In this document: positions 43,256-52,265 of the stretch, piece after piece | How the letters are laid out: each line of letters starts with the position of its first letter | How positions within the stretch are numbered: the stretch's first letter is position 1 | From: Caballeronia grimmiae | GTDB taxonomy: Bacteria; Pseudomonadota; Gammaproteobacteria; Burkholderiales; Burkholderiaceae | Length of the DNA: 64,000 bases | Assembly: GCF_000698555.1 (NCBI RefSeq) | Contig: NZ_JFHE01000002.1 | Location: forward strand, 248,001 to 312,000 | Direction of reading: 5' to 3' | Notes under the pieces: model-generated | Database searches by the model: none | What the model was told of the DNA's origin: nothing | Seen by the model: the letters and a program-made list of their open reading frames with translations, nothing else | Position numbers and translations under genes: made by a program

Positions 43256-44422
43256 ATGGCCATTCCCGTTTCCTACGTCGCACGCAATCTATGGGCGCGC
43301 CGCCTCACGACGATGCTGACCGCAAGCGGCCTTGCGCTCGTCGTGTTCGTCTTCGCAACGGTGCTGATGCTCGATGCGGGGCTGAAGAAGACACTGGTTT
43401 CGACGGGTGAGCGCGACAACGTAGTCGTCATTCGCAAAGGCGCGGAGACAGAGATTCAAAGCTCGATCGATCGCGCGCAGGCCAATATTCTGGAGATGCA
43501 TCCGTCGGTGGCGTTGAATGGCAATGGCGAGCCGCTTGCATCGAAAGAGACTGTCGTGCTTATTTCGCTGACGAAACGCGGCACGAGCACGCCGGCCAAT
43601 GTCGTCATTCGCGGCGTGTCTGCGATGGGCGTCGAATTGCGTCCGCAAGTGAAGCTCACGGCTGGGCGCATGTTCAAGCATGGCTCTTCCGAAATCATCG
43701 TCGGAAGCAGCATTGCCAAGGGCTTTGGCGGCACGCGCATTGGAGAACATCTGCGCTTTGCGCAGCGCGACTGGACCATCGTCGGTCATTTCGATGCCGG
43801 CGGCAGTGGCTTCGACTCCGAAATCTGGGGCGATGCCGATCAACTCATGCAGTCTTTTCGCCGCACTACGTTCTCGTCGATGATCGTGCGCCTCACGCGC
43901 AGTGATGCCTTTGAGCGCTTCAAAAGCGATATCGACGTGGACCCGCGTCTCGCTGACGAAGCGAAACGCGAACAAGTGTTTTATGGCGACCAGTCCAAAG
44001 CGCTCTCAACCTTCATCAATATTCTTGGCGTCACGCTGTCCGTTATCTTTTCGATAGCGGCGATGATCGGCGCAATGATCACGATGTATGCGTCGGTCGC
44101 CAATCGCGTCGCCGAGATTGGCACGTTGCGTGCGCTTGGCTTCAAGCGGATCGACGTGTTGTTTGCGTTTCTGCTCGAAGCGCTCTTGCTCGGACTTGTC
44201 GGCGGAATGGCCGGTCTGGGCTGCGCCGCGTTGATGCAGTTCGCCTCGTTCTCCACGACGAACTTTCAGACGTTCGCCGACCTGTCCTTTCGCTTCATTC
44301 TCACGCCGTCGGTCGTCGCGCGTACGGTGGTGTTCTCGCTCGTCATGGGCTTCGTCGGCGGGTTCCTTCCCGCGCTGCGGGCATCGCGCTTGAGTATCGT
44401 GGATGCACTGCGGGCGCGTTGA
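43256..44422 (+). CDS. ABC transporter permease (FtsX/MacB-like), second of two
   Basis: 388 residues with the same layout as the preceding permease: N-terminal helix, long periplasmic domain, three C-terminal helices with the coupling segment RVAEIGTLRALGF. It starts 12 bases after the first permease stop and closes the operon. Together the four genes encode an adaptor, ATPase and permease heterodimer for export of an unknown substrate (lipid, peptide or drug). Confidence 0.9.
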   Translation: MAIPVSYVARNLWARRLTTMLTASGLALVVFVFATVLMLDAGLKKTLVSTGERDNVVVIRKGAETEIQSSIDRAQANILEMHPSVALNGNGEPLASKETVVLISLTKRGTSTPANVVIRGVSAMGVELRPQVKLTAGRMFKHGSSEIIVGSSIAKGFGGTRIGEHLRFAQRDWTIVGHFDAGGSGFDSEIWGDADQLMQSFRRTTFSSMIVRLTRSDAFERFKSDIDVDPRLADEAKREQVFYGDQSKALSTFINILGVTLSVIFSIAAMIGAMITMYASVANRVAEIGTLRALGFKRIDVLFAFLLEALLLGLVGGMAGLGCAALMQFASFSTTNFQTFADLSFRFILTPSVVARTVVFSLVMGFVGGFLPALRASRLSIVDALRAR

Positions 44423-44545
44423 TCGTTCGATTCGGCTGACATGTCGATACAAAACTATTGAATATTCGAAATCGCTAACGCGCAGTAGATTGGGTCTTCG
44501 CAAGCGATGCTTGCATCGCATTCTTAGGCTGCTTGGAGGTTCATC

Positions 44546-44938
44546 ATGCCGCTCGTTCGAATTTCGCTCATCAAAGGCAAGTCGCGAGAACAAATCCGCG
44601 CGATTTCCGATCAGGTCCATGAGGCGTTGGTCGAAGCGTTCCAGGTTCCGGCCAAGGACCGCTTCCAGCTCATAGAACAACGCGACCGTGACGACTTCAT
44701 CTACGACGCAAGTTATCTCGGCATCGAGCGAAGCGACGATCTGGTATTCATTCACATCACCGCTAGCGACTGGCGCGACCTCGCGACCAAAAAGGCTTTC
44801 TACAAGACGCTTGCGACGCGTCTTTCGGCGTCGCCCGGCTTGCGGCCGGAAGACGTGCTGATCGTGCTGGCGCCCAACCGTCGAGAAGACTGGTCGTTCG
44901 GACACGGGCTGGCGTCGTATGTGGAGCCGGACGCCTGA
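44546..44938 (+). CDS. Tautomerase superfamily protein (MSAD-like)
   Basis: 130 residues from the ATG after GGAGG. Pro2 becomes the N-terminal catalytic base after Met removal (MPLVRISLIKGKSREQIRAI). The size and the C-terminal segment APNRREDWSFGHGLASY match the malonate semialdehyde decarboxylase-like group, longer than 4-oxalocrotonate tautomerases. It is convergent with the GH2 gene and stands alone on its strand. Substrate unknown. Confidence 0.88.
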   Translation: MPLVRISLIKGKSREQIRAISDQVHEALVEAFQVPAKDRFQLIEQRDRDDFIYDASYLGIERSDDLVFIHITASDWRDLATKKAFYKTLATRLSASPGLRPEDVLIVLAPNRREDWSFGHGLASYVEPDA

Positions 44939-44949
44939 TTGAATCTCCG

Positions 44950-47424
44950 CTACCGGTATGACGCGCCGCGCGTACCGTTGATCGCGAACACGTCGCCTTC
45001 CGGTGCATGGTCGACTTTGCCGTTGCGGGGGACAAGTGGTATTCGCCGCGTGCTGTCAGGGGCTAGATGAAACCAGTCGAGCTCTGCGTAATAGTGATGG
45101 TCCGCCACATGCACCCAGCGCGCGAAGTGCGTTGCACTGACGTTGAGCGCCCATCCGTTATCGTCTTTATCGAGTGAGACGCTCAAGCCTACATCGCGGC
45201 GTTCGCTGACGGACATATCCGGAAGGTGAAAAGCCTCGGACAGCAGTTCGCCGGTATCCGCATTGGTGAGACGCACGTGCGTTGTATCGTGTGCGCGCGG
45301 ACCAAAACGGTATGCATACGCAGTATCGAAAAACGCGCCAATGAGCGAGCTGGAATTGATTCTGTGAATGCTGTGAGCCTGCAGAATGATCTCGCATGAA
45401 CCGCCCGCGACTTTCACCGCGCCATCGCGCAGGCAGGTCAGTTCCACGCGCGCGCGGGTTTCATGAGCCGTTTCATTGACGAGATGAACGTCCAGACCGT
45501 CGAGACCTTCGTCGGTAATGAGCGCCTGCACGGGTTGCAGCACGCGGGCAAGCCCATGCAACGCACTCTTCGGGACACCGAATACGTCGATCACGCCCCA
45601 ACCGGCGCCGGGCCGCAGATCGAGCAAGTTCCACACGATGCCACCCGTGCATGTCGATCCCTTGCGTCGCCATTCGGAAAACACTGCGCCCATCACATCT
45701 GCAACGACGGCCCGCGATAGCGTCAGATAGCGCTCAGGATCTTCGTAGCGCAGTCGCGCGACGTCGACGCCATAGAGCGATCGCAGGTAATGTTCGCGCA
45801 CGTCGTCGAAATCCCAGGCCGCGCCAGCATCGCGCGGCACGGCGATTTTCCATCGCGGCTCGTGCGGCCGTGATGCGTTAGGCGTTGCGCGCAGAGCTAC
45901 ATCATCGGGAACGTTGGCGAACGCAAGGCATTCCGATGCGAAGCAGACTTGCGCGCGGCGCGCATCGTCGAAAGGGCGTTGATAGGCCCCAACGCCGTAG
46001 TAATGCGTGTTGCCGCCGCGCGTTCCGAATGGCATGGAGAGTCTGTCTCCTGGCGCTGCACTCGGCGAATTGACGACATAAGGAACGTCTGGCCGCATCG
46101 CCGCAATGATCGAAGGCAATTGCTCGGTGAATAGCGGCTGTTGATAGGCGTCGAAGGGCAGACCGAGCATTGCCGCCTGCTGGTGCACTTCACTTCCGCC
46201 ACACAACACTGCAAGCGATGCGAAGCGTCGCGTGCGCGCAAGGAATTGCTGCGCTTCCAGTTGCACGCTCCGCTGAAACGCATCGTCAGTCGGATAATCG
46301 AAGTTGGCGAATGCGAAGTCTTGCCACACCATGATGCCGTGTTCGTCGGCGAGTTCGTAGAATGTATCGGATTCGTAGAGCGTCGTGCCGCTTACTCGAA
46401 TGATATTAAGGCCTGCTCGACGGCATGCGTTGAAAATCGCATTTAGTTTTTCGCGCGGCGCGTCCAGTGCGACGATATCGGCGGATGTCCAGCATGCTCC
46501 GCGCGCAAAGACGGGCACGCCATTCACGACGAGTTGAAAGCCCGCGCCATCCGGGCCGCGATCGACTTCGATTGTGCGGAAGGAAACGTCGCCCAGCGAA
46601 ATATCCTCATGCGATGAGCGTGTGATCGTGACCGGATAGCGTACAGGCTCGCCATGCGTATGCGGCCACCACAAGCGCGCGTGCGTTACGCGGACTCGCC
46701 CGGTCAGGGTATGCGCATCGCGCCAGTGAAGCGACGTCGATGCATTGCCGCATTCAAGCCGCATATCGTCAGGCGCTTGGGCGTGATAGAAGCGCACGGT
46801 CACATCGAGCAGGCCATCGCTGCCATCGACACTCGACGCCATCTCCACGCGATCAATCGATGCCTGAGACTCGCCGATGATCTCGACCGCACGCCACGGT
46901 CCCGCAGGCTGAATTGCAGGGCACCATCCCGGCATATGCCCGAGCAGCGTCGTTCGAACATTGCGCAATGTTGCGGGCTGCGCGAGCTTCGGGCGCCAGC
47001 GTGCGCGTCCGCGTTTGGCGGCGAGCGCCGGAGCGATGGATCGAAAGCAGATATGAAGCGTCGTTTCGCCCGCCATTTCGATGTCAAGGTCATGTGCCAG
47101 AAACATCGAATCGGACTCGAGCAGCTTGCGGCCGTCGATCCATACTTCGGCGATTGTCGCAAGGCCGTTGAAGCGCAGACGTCGCTTGCCAGTCGCGTGA
47201 AGCGTGACGCGATACCAGTGGTCCGACAGTGCATACGCCTGCGCGAGTGCGTCGTCTTTCACGCATGCCGCGCGGTGCGCGGAAGCCACCGTTCCAGGCA
47301 CCGGAGCATCGAGCCAGTCCGTATAGGCGTCGAGCATGTCGGGCGTTTCACATGCGCCGGCGGGCGTGCTCACGCATTGCCAGCCAGCGTCGAGGGCGCG
47401 CGGCGCGAGCGGCGAGGCCTGCAT
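44950..47424 (-). CDS. Glycoside hydrolase family 2 protein (beta-mannosidase-like)
   Basis: 824 residues. N-terminal jelly-roll segments (RLRFNGLATIAEVWIDGRKL), a central Ig-like part and a (beta/alpha)8 domain (GLNIIRVSGTTLYESDTFYE, GIMVWQDFAFANFDYP) follow GH2 order. The acid/base Glu probably lies in VLCGGSEVHQQ, replacing the usual GNNE, and the nucleophile Glu in CFASECLAFANVP. No signal peptide is seen, so it should be cytoplasmic. It follows the DUF1839 gene by 63 bases and is probably the last gene of the carrier-protein operon, an unexpected partner there. Confidence 0.85.
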   Translation of the reverse strand: MQASPLAPRALDAGWQCVSTPAGACETPDMLDAYTDWLDAPVPGTVASAHRAACVKDDALAQAYALSDHWYRVTLHATGKRRLRFNGLATIAEVWIDGRKLLESDSMFLAHDLDIEMAGETTLHICFRSIAPALAAKRGRARWRPKLAQPATLRNVRTTLLGHMPGWCPAIQPAGPWRAVEIIGESQASIDRVEMASSVDGSDGLLDVTVRFYHAQAPDDMRLECGNASTSLHWRDAHTLTGRVRVTHARLWWPHTHGEPVRYPVTITRSSHEDISLGDVSFRTIEVDRGPDGAGFQLVVNGVPVFARGACWTSADIVALDAPREKLNAIFNACRRAGLNIIRVSGTTLYESDTFYELADEHGIMVWQDFAFANFDYPTDDAFQRSVQLEAQQFLARTRRFASLAVLCGGSEVHQQAAMLGLPFDAYQQPLFTEQLPSIIAAMRPDVPYVVNSPSAAPGDRLSMPFGTRGGNTHYYGVGAYQRPFDDARRAQVCFASECLAFANVPDDVALRATPNASRPHEPRWKIAVPRDAGAAWDFDDVREHYLRSLYGVDVARLRYEDPERYLTLSRAVVADVMGAVFSEWRRKGSTCTGGIVWNLLDLRPGAGWGVIDVFGVPKSALHGLARVLQPVQALITDEGLDGLDVHLVNETAHETRARVELTCLRDGAVKVAGGSCEIILQAHSIHRINSSSLIGAFFDTAYAYRFGPRAHDTTHVRLTNADTGELLSEAFHLPDMSVSERRDVGLSVSLDKDDNGWALNVSATHFARWVHVADHHYYAELDWFHLAPDSTRRIPLVPRNGKVDHAPEGDVFAINGTRGASYR

Positions 47425-47487
47425 AGACTTTCCTTTTTATTCGTTTTCTTTTGCGTGTCCAAACTGCGCTAGCGCGCGGCCAAGGCC

Positions 47488-48480
47488 TTATAGAAAGCGC
47501 GCAGCAAGCGGCTCGATGACCTTGTCATACGATGCTTCGAGCGAGTCGAAACAGTCCGTGCACGGATCGGAACGTGAACGCATGCGCGCGCGTGCGAGCC
47601 GGAACTGCATCACCATAGCTTCGCTTGCCATGGTTTGCGCGCTCGTCTGTATGTCCACGGGCACATCGACGCCATTTGCATTGAGCCAGGCCAGATACTT
47701 CGACAACAACTCGAAGTTCGATCCAAGCTGACGCATGACATTGAACGTGTACAGATGGTAATAAGCGACATCTCGTTCAAGCAATGTGCGCAAATGTTCA
47801 GGAAACTCTCTGCGCCATTGCGAGATCGGATTCAGAGCAGGACGATCCGCAAGACGCAACCTGAGTAAGTCCAACGAGCGTTGCACGAGCGCGTCGCCTT
47901 CGAGAGGTGGACGCGCGCGTTTGACGAACTCCACGTACGGAAAGAGCGCATGCACGTCGCCGGCGAGATTGGGCATCAGGCGAAAGACACCCTCGTAATC
48001 CTCGCCGGCTAACGCGAAATAGCCAGCGTTATGGAAGTAGGTGATGTGCTTTGCCTGGGCATCGATCGTGTCGATTGCAATCGTGGTCTTCGAGTGAGTC
48101 TGACGATACGCTGTCGCACGCGTGTCGGGCAAATAGAAAGCATCGACCTCGGCGACGACCACATGACCGCGCTTCGTCTGCTCGCGGACATGCGCTTCGA
48201 AGGTGTCGTAAAGGGCGAGCTCCTGCGCCTGCAATCCATAGAGCCTGCCGATGTCGTCGAGCGAGAACTTCGGAAACGTGAACTGATCGCCCTCGAAGTC
48301 CTGCGTCACGGTAAAGCCTAGCGCCGCATGCGGATCGCAGCCCAGATGATGCAAGAGCTCGATCCACAAGTCGACATAGCAATTCGTTTCTAGCCAGACA
48401 CGCTCGCCGCGATGCAGTGCATGGCGGCTTGCTTCATCGTCTGTGCCGGTCAGTGCTTCTGCGGGCGAGCGTGCGTTCAT
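47488..48480 (-). CDS. DUF1839 family protein
   Basis: 330 residues from the ATG that overlaps the stop of the upstream ligase gene by four bases. Segments ETNCYVDLWIELLHHLGCDP, FEGDQFTFPKFSLDDIGRLY and VVVAEVDAFYLPDTRAT are those of the DUF1839 family. No fold-level function is known to me; conserved Cys, His and Asp residues hint at an enzyme, possibly a peptidase- or transglutaminase-like transferase acting on the carrier-bound amino acid. Coupled translation argues that it works with the ligase. Confidence 0.82.
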   Translation of the reverse strand: MNARSPAEALTGTDDEASRHALHRGERVWLETNCYVDLWIELLHHLGCDPHAALGFTVTQDFEGDQFTFPKFSLDDIGRLYGLQAQELALYDTFEAHVREQTKRGHVVVAEVDAFYLPDTRATAYRQTHSKTTIAIDTIDAQAKHITYFHNAGYFALAGEDYEGVFRLMPNLAGDVHALFPYVEFVKRARPPLEGDALVQRSLDLLRLRLADRPALNPISQWRREFPEHLRTLLERDVAYYHLYTFNVMRQLGSNFELLSKYLAWLNANGVDVPVDIQTSAQTMASEAMVMQFRLARARMRSRSDPCTDCFDSLEASYDKVIEPLAARFL

Positions 48481-49535
48481 GCCTCTTCGCCCATGTTGGC
48501 GAGACCATCTGCGATGATCGGGTCGGCATTGCCCCACAGCAGTTCGCGCACCGGAGCAGGCCATGCCTTCACGTCGAGGCCATGATGACGGAAAAGCGCA
48601 AGGGTCGTGCGCTCCATGCCGAAGCCTACGCATGCGGTATGCGCGACGCTATCGTCGGCCTGGCGGATGTTCCACAGCTCGCCAAAGTGCTCCATGTGAT
48701 AGTTGAACGAGAGGCAAGCGGTCGGGCGGTCGGGCGTGGCAACCGGCACCAGCAATTCGAACTTGAGTTGCTGCGCGCGCTGGCTGTCCGCGACGATCTT
48801 GCCGCCACGGCCGAAGAACGGATCGTTAGCGAGGTCGATTTCGAATGGCAACTGCAGAAGGCGCACGAGCAACGATCCGCGCTCGATCCATTTCTGTCTG
48901 AACGCCATCACCTGTTCAGGGCTGCCGACGCGGATATATTCGCGCATGCGGAACATCTGCATGCGGCCCGGATCGATGGAAGGCTCGTGACGGAAACAAT
49001 AAGAGAACGCATCGAACGTTGCACCGTCCTTCGCGAGGTTGCCGCGCTTGGCGACGAGCGGATAGATCGGATAGCAAGCGGCCGGCGTCAGGACGAGGCG
49101 CGTCGGCTTCTGCTGATCCATCCATTCGTCCGAACGCTCTTCTCCCTCGCCGATATGCACGATCTTGTCCAGTGCTTCCAGCAGGCGATGATGTCCGCGG
49201 TCATTGCCCGCGAAAGAATGGATGGTGCCGGCCAGATTCGGGAAGCTCTTCAGATACTCACTGTCTTCGAAGTCGCGGCGACGCATGGCCGGCGGAAAGC
49301 GCAGCACTTCGGCGTGCTGGTCCGCGCCGAGCAGAGTGATTGCTTGATTCAGGCGCTCGACGATATCTTCGAATATCGCGCTGCGGCCATAGAGTCCGTC
49401 TTCGCCCGTATCGATGAGAATGCCTGCTTCGATCAGGCGGTCTCGCAAGGTGAGATCCGATTTGTCGTAACTTGCCTGCGTCGCTTGTGATTGTGCCTCA
49501 GCCATGATTGCGGCTTGTTCGGTCGGCATGTTCAT
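48477..49535 (-). CDS. Amino acid--[acyl-carrier-protein] ligase (seryl-tRNA synthetase paralogue)
   Basis: 352 residues holding a class II synthetase core without a tRNA-binding domain. Motif 2 is CFRHEPS...RMQMFRMREYIRVG (180-203) and motif 3 GFGMERTTLAL (304-314). Cys154, Glu199 and Cys302 have the spacing of the catalytic zinc ligands I recall for the Bradyrhizobium enzyme Bll0957. Such ligases activate Gly or Ala with ATP and load it on the phosphopantetheine of a small carrier protein, not on tRNA. The matching carrier gene is two genes upstream. The start is the ATG four bases after the dehydrogenase stop; an ATG two codons later is also possible. Confidence 0.92.
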   Translation of the reverse strand: MNMPTEQAAIMAEAQSQATQASYDKSDLTLRDRLIEAGILIDTGEDGLYGRSAIFEDIVERLNQAITLLGADQHAEVLRFPPAMRRRDFEDSEYLKSFPNLAGTIHSFAGNDRGHHRLLEALDKIVHIGEGEERSDEWMDQQKPTRLVLTPAACYPIYPLVAKRGNLAKDGATFDAFSYCFRHEPSIDPGRMQMFRMREYIRVGSPEQVMAFRQKWIERGSLLVRLLQLPFEIDLANDPFFGRGGKIVADSQRAQQLKFELLVPVATPDRPTACLSFNYHMEHFGELWNIRQADDSVAHTACVGFGMERTTLALFRHHGLDVKAWPAPVRELLWGNADPIIADGLANMGEEA

Positions 49536-49539
49536 ATCG

Positions 49540-50805
49540 TTATAGGTCCCCGGTTGCGGCGCGCTGCGCAAGCAGCAGGTTCGCCGTATTCAATTCGATG
49601 CGGTCGTTGCTTATCATGAGCGGCGCGGAATGCAGGTCGCGCAGATGCCGTCCCACACTAAACGGTGTGTCGTTCTTGTAGCCCGCCATGCCGCAGATCA
49701 TCAGCGCTTCCTGCACGACGCTTACTGCGGATTGCGAGATCGCGAGCTTAAGCATGTTGAGGTCCGACGCAAGACCGATGGACGCGGTGAGCGGCGCATC
49801 GATATCGTCCGTGCGATTCGCGTGACGCGTTTCACGCTCGCTTTGAGCTGCTTCGACCGCCGCAAGCGATTCACGCAGACGCGCCTGCATCATGCGCACT
49901 GTGGTAACCGCTTGCGAAAGCCGGGATGCGGATGGTGGCAACGCTCCCGGCTTGCCGCGTGACTGATTGCGGAAGAACTGATGCGCACGATGCAATGCGT
50001 CCGATGCAATCCCGATCCATACCGATGACCACAACGTATGCGAAACGGGCAGCATGCTTTCATCCGCGATCTTCGAGAACGTTACCGGCAGGATCTGTTC
50101 TGCAGCGCCCTTCGCGATGAGCCGATGTCCTTCACTGCACGTGCCACGCATCCCCAACGTGTCCCATGTGCCGCGCTGTTCGAGCGTGAACGTCTCACGC
50201 GGAGCGACGATCAATACCTGATCCGATGCCGGTGCGTCGGGATGACGACGCGCAGTGACGAGAATGCAGTCCGCGAACTTGCCGTACGAGATGGTGGTCG
50301 CGAGCTTCTCGATGGTGAACGCATCGTCGACGAGATCGACGGCGCATGCGCTCGTGCGCATGTTGCCGCCGATGGTCTCTTCCGAAGTTGCCGAAGCAAG
50401 CAGCAACTGCTCGTTGACCATGCGTGCAAGGAAGTCGCGCTGCCAGGGCACGGCCACACCATGATCGACGATGCACACGACCTGGCTTTGGTGCATCGCA
50501 TAAATCATGGCCGATGAAGCGCAGCCTTTGGCAAGCGCCTCGCACAAGCGGGCGACGCCTGTTATCGAAAGACCATCGCCGCCATGAATGACTGGCACCA
50601 TGGCAGAGAAAAGCCGCTCTTCGCGCATGGCCGCAATTGCTTCCGCAGGAAAGCGCGCTTCCTTGTCGACTGCATCGGCGTGCTGGGCTGCGATCGCCGC
50701 TACGCGATGCGCCGCTTCGAGCAATTCGGCTTCGCTGCGCGGCGCCGCACTCTTATCGACGCTTGCGAGTTGCGACGCTTCCAGTTCCTGCGTCGCGGCG
50801 TTCAT
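49540..50805 (-). CDS. Acyl-CoA dehydrogenase family flavoprotein
   Basis: 421 residues with the three-part acyl-CoA dehydrogenase order: N-terminal helices (EARFPAEAIAAMREERLFSA), beta middle (EETIGGNMRTSACAVDLVDD) and C-terminal helical bundle with GMAGYKNDTPFSVGRHLRDL. It overlaps the carrier-protein stop by four bases. Given that neighbour, the likely substrate is an aminoacyl-S-carrier thioester and not acyl-CoA, as for prolyl-carrier dehydrogenases in natural product pathways. That substrate is inferred. Confidence 0.88.
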   Translation of the reverse strand: MNAATQELEASQLASVDKSAAPRSEAELLEAAHRVAAIAAQHADAVDKEARFPAEAIAAMREERLFSAMVPVIHGGDGLSITGVARLCEALAKGCASSAMIYAMHQSQVVCIVDHGVAVPWQRDFLARMVNEQLLLASATSEETIGGNMRTSACAVDLVDDAFTIEKLATTISYGKFADCILVTARRHPDAPASDQVLIVAPRETFTLEQRGTWDTLGMRGTCSEGHRLIAKGAAEQILPVTFSKIADESMLPVSHTLWSSVWIGIASDALHRAHQFFRNQSRGKPGALPPSASRLSQAVTTVRMMQARLRESLAAVEAAQSERETRHANRTDDIDAPLTASIGLASDLNMLKLAISQSAVSVVQEALMICGMAGYKNDTPFSVGRHLRDLHSAPLMISNDRIELNTANLLLAQRAATGDL

Positions 50806-51053
50806 GCGTCCGCCTGTGATCGACGCAGTTCTTCGACGGCCGCAGCGAGCGAATCGACGCTGGAAAAAAGTCGACGCGTCAGCATATGATCGGGAATCTC
50901 TACGCCGAATTCATCTTCGATTGCGAGCATCACGTGAACCGTGGCAAGCGATGAGAGACCGGCGGCGTAGAGATCGTCGCTATCGGAGAGAGTGTCGATG
51001 GACACGTCGAGGCGTGCGGACTCGGAAAGGATGCGGCGCAATTCAGTTTTCAT
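50802..51053 (-). CDS. Acyl carrier protein-like aminoacyl carrier
   Basis: 83 residues, four-helix carrier fold by pattern. The 4'-phosphopantetheine site is most likely Ser35 in DLYAAGLSSLATV, where the usual DSL is SSL; acidic helix 2 VMLAIEDEFGVEIPD follows. The ATG is preceded by AAGGGA about 12 bases upstream; a perfect 9-5-9 dyad lies just beyond. It is the first gene of the operon and the likely acceptor for the amino acid ligase. Confidence 0.9.
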   Translation of the reverse strand: MKTELRRILSESARLDVSIDTLSDSDDLYAAGLSSLATVHVMLAIEDEFGVEIPDHMLTRRLFSSVDSLAAAVEELRRSQADA

Positions 51054-51075
51054 TTGTGTCTGGTTTCCCTTGTAC

Positions 51076-51098
51076 TTGGCCAAAGCGCATTTGGCCAA
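51076..51098. promoter_or_regulatory. Perfect 9-5-9 inverted repeat upstream of the carrier-protein operon
   Basis: TTGGCCAAA (51076-51084) and TTTGGCCAA (51090-51098) are perfect inverted arms around GCGCA, 23-45 bases before the operon's first start codon. Each arm itself contains the palindrome TTGGCCAA. It could be a dimeric or tetrameric repressor site or a 5' leader hairpin. Confidence 0.65.
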
Positions 51099-52182
51099 TC
51101 GGGTCTGAAACGGGTCTACGTTTCAAAGGCCCACTCAGGTTATTTAGGCCGGGACGTACAGGTGGTGGTGATTTGCTCAAAGCATCGTTCAGGTTCTTGG
51201 AGCCCTCGCACTCACCGTCGAGGTAGTTTTATCGTATTTAACGAATTCGCAGGGGTGGACGTCCGTGCGATGGCGCACGGTCGTCCCCCATGAGCAGGGC
51301 GTCCGGCTTGACGGATGTCTTGGCGATGCTCGCTAGATTACGTTAGCCGTTCAGGCGCTTTTTCGAGCGTTGGTTTTTACCTGCTGCATTTACCCTAGGC
51401 AGTAAGTTTTATTCGTGATTGCAAGGTTAATGAAATAATCAGCGGATGAGAATTAAACGAATCTGCTTTCGATGGCGCGTGGTTTTGATGTTCTTATTTC
51501 GCGTTGTCTAGCGCTCTGTTAAGTGGTCCACCTCGCACGAGGGCGTTTTAGCTGGTGTTAGACACGGCTGAAAATCTGTACGGTTCACCACGCAAGAGGG
51601 AACGGCGACTGAGGTTATTCAAGCTCTTGCGTTTGCCGCGCTCCGACGGCGCAGAGACGTCAGAAGCCGCCGCATATGAAGCATCCGGTCGCGCCGACGG
51701 ATGATGCGGGCGTCACAAGCGATGCCGTGCTAGTTGCGGACATTCTTTACGACACTATTGCCGACACCGACGCGTTGCATGACGAAACCGGGTGAGACCG
51801 CGCGCATCGTCATGGAAGTGAGTGACGACACGTCTTTCTCGAAAGACCGAGCGCAAGCGGCAACATCGACGTTGCGGCGCATGTTAGTGACGAAGTGAAG
51901 CTCGTCAAACGTACGGCCCGGATCTACAACTTGCGCGACATCGTCGAAGCGCCGTTCGCCGATTGGCGCACGCAAAGGACGTTTGACGACTTCGACGCGG
52001 TGCAGAGCGCCGTTAGCCAACCGGGCGGCGTCGATCCCGCATGGAACGCGCTCCCCGATGCGGTCCACGGCGAAGCGCGGACAGTTGCATGAAGATATGT
52101 CTTTGGCGACGCGAAGGGACGCGCACGAAATGTGCTGTGGTGCTTAGGCGCTGTAGCCGTTAGCCGAGCGCCCCACCACGCC
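51099..52182. other. 1.1-kb gap, mostly non-coding, with an AT-rich patch
   Basis: No supported gene. An AT-rich patch at about 51390-51500 contrasts with the GC-rich surroundings. Two weak frames exist: 39 codons from ATG 51676 and 65 codons from GTG 51895; neither has a clear ribosome site or known motif. The stretch beside the carrier operon presumably holds its promoter. Confidence 0.5.
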
Positions 52183-52224
52183 GATTGCATGCTGCATGCC
52201 GAATGTGGCGCGCAGAATGCAATC
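52183..52224. repeat. Heptad-repeat hairpin element
   Basis: Arms 52183-52199 (GATTGCATGCTGCATGC) and 52208-52224 pair at 14 of 17 positions around an 8-base loop, with GATTGCAT/ATGCAATC at the ends. Same family as 31777-31845; lies 41 bases before a small secreted-protein gene. Confidence 0.75.
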
Positions 52225-52265
52225 GTTCCTTGCCGTACAGACAAACTTCACCGAAGAGGCTTGAC

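Noticed and set aside
51676..51795. 39-codon forward frame in the 51-52 kb gap
   Set aside because: No clear ribosome site, no recognisable motif and no sign of a promoter; left as possible relic.
51895..52092. 65-codon frame from a GTG
   Set aside because: No ribosome site or known family; the frame may be chance in GC-rich DNA.
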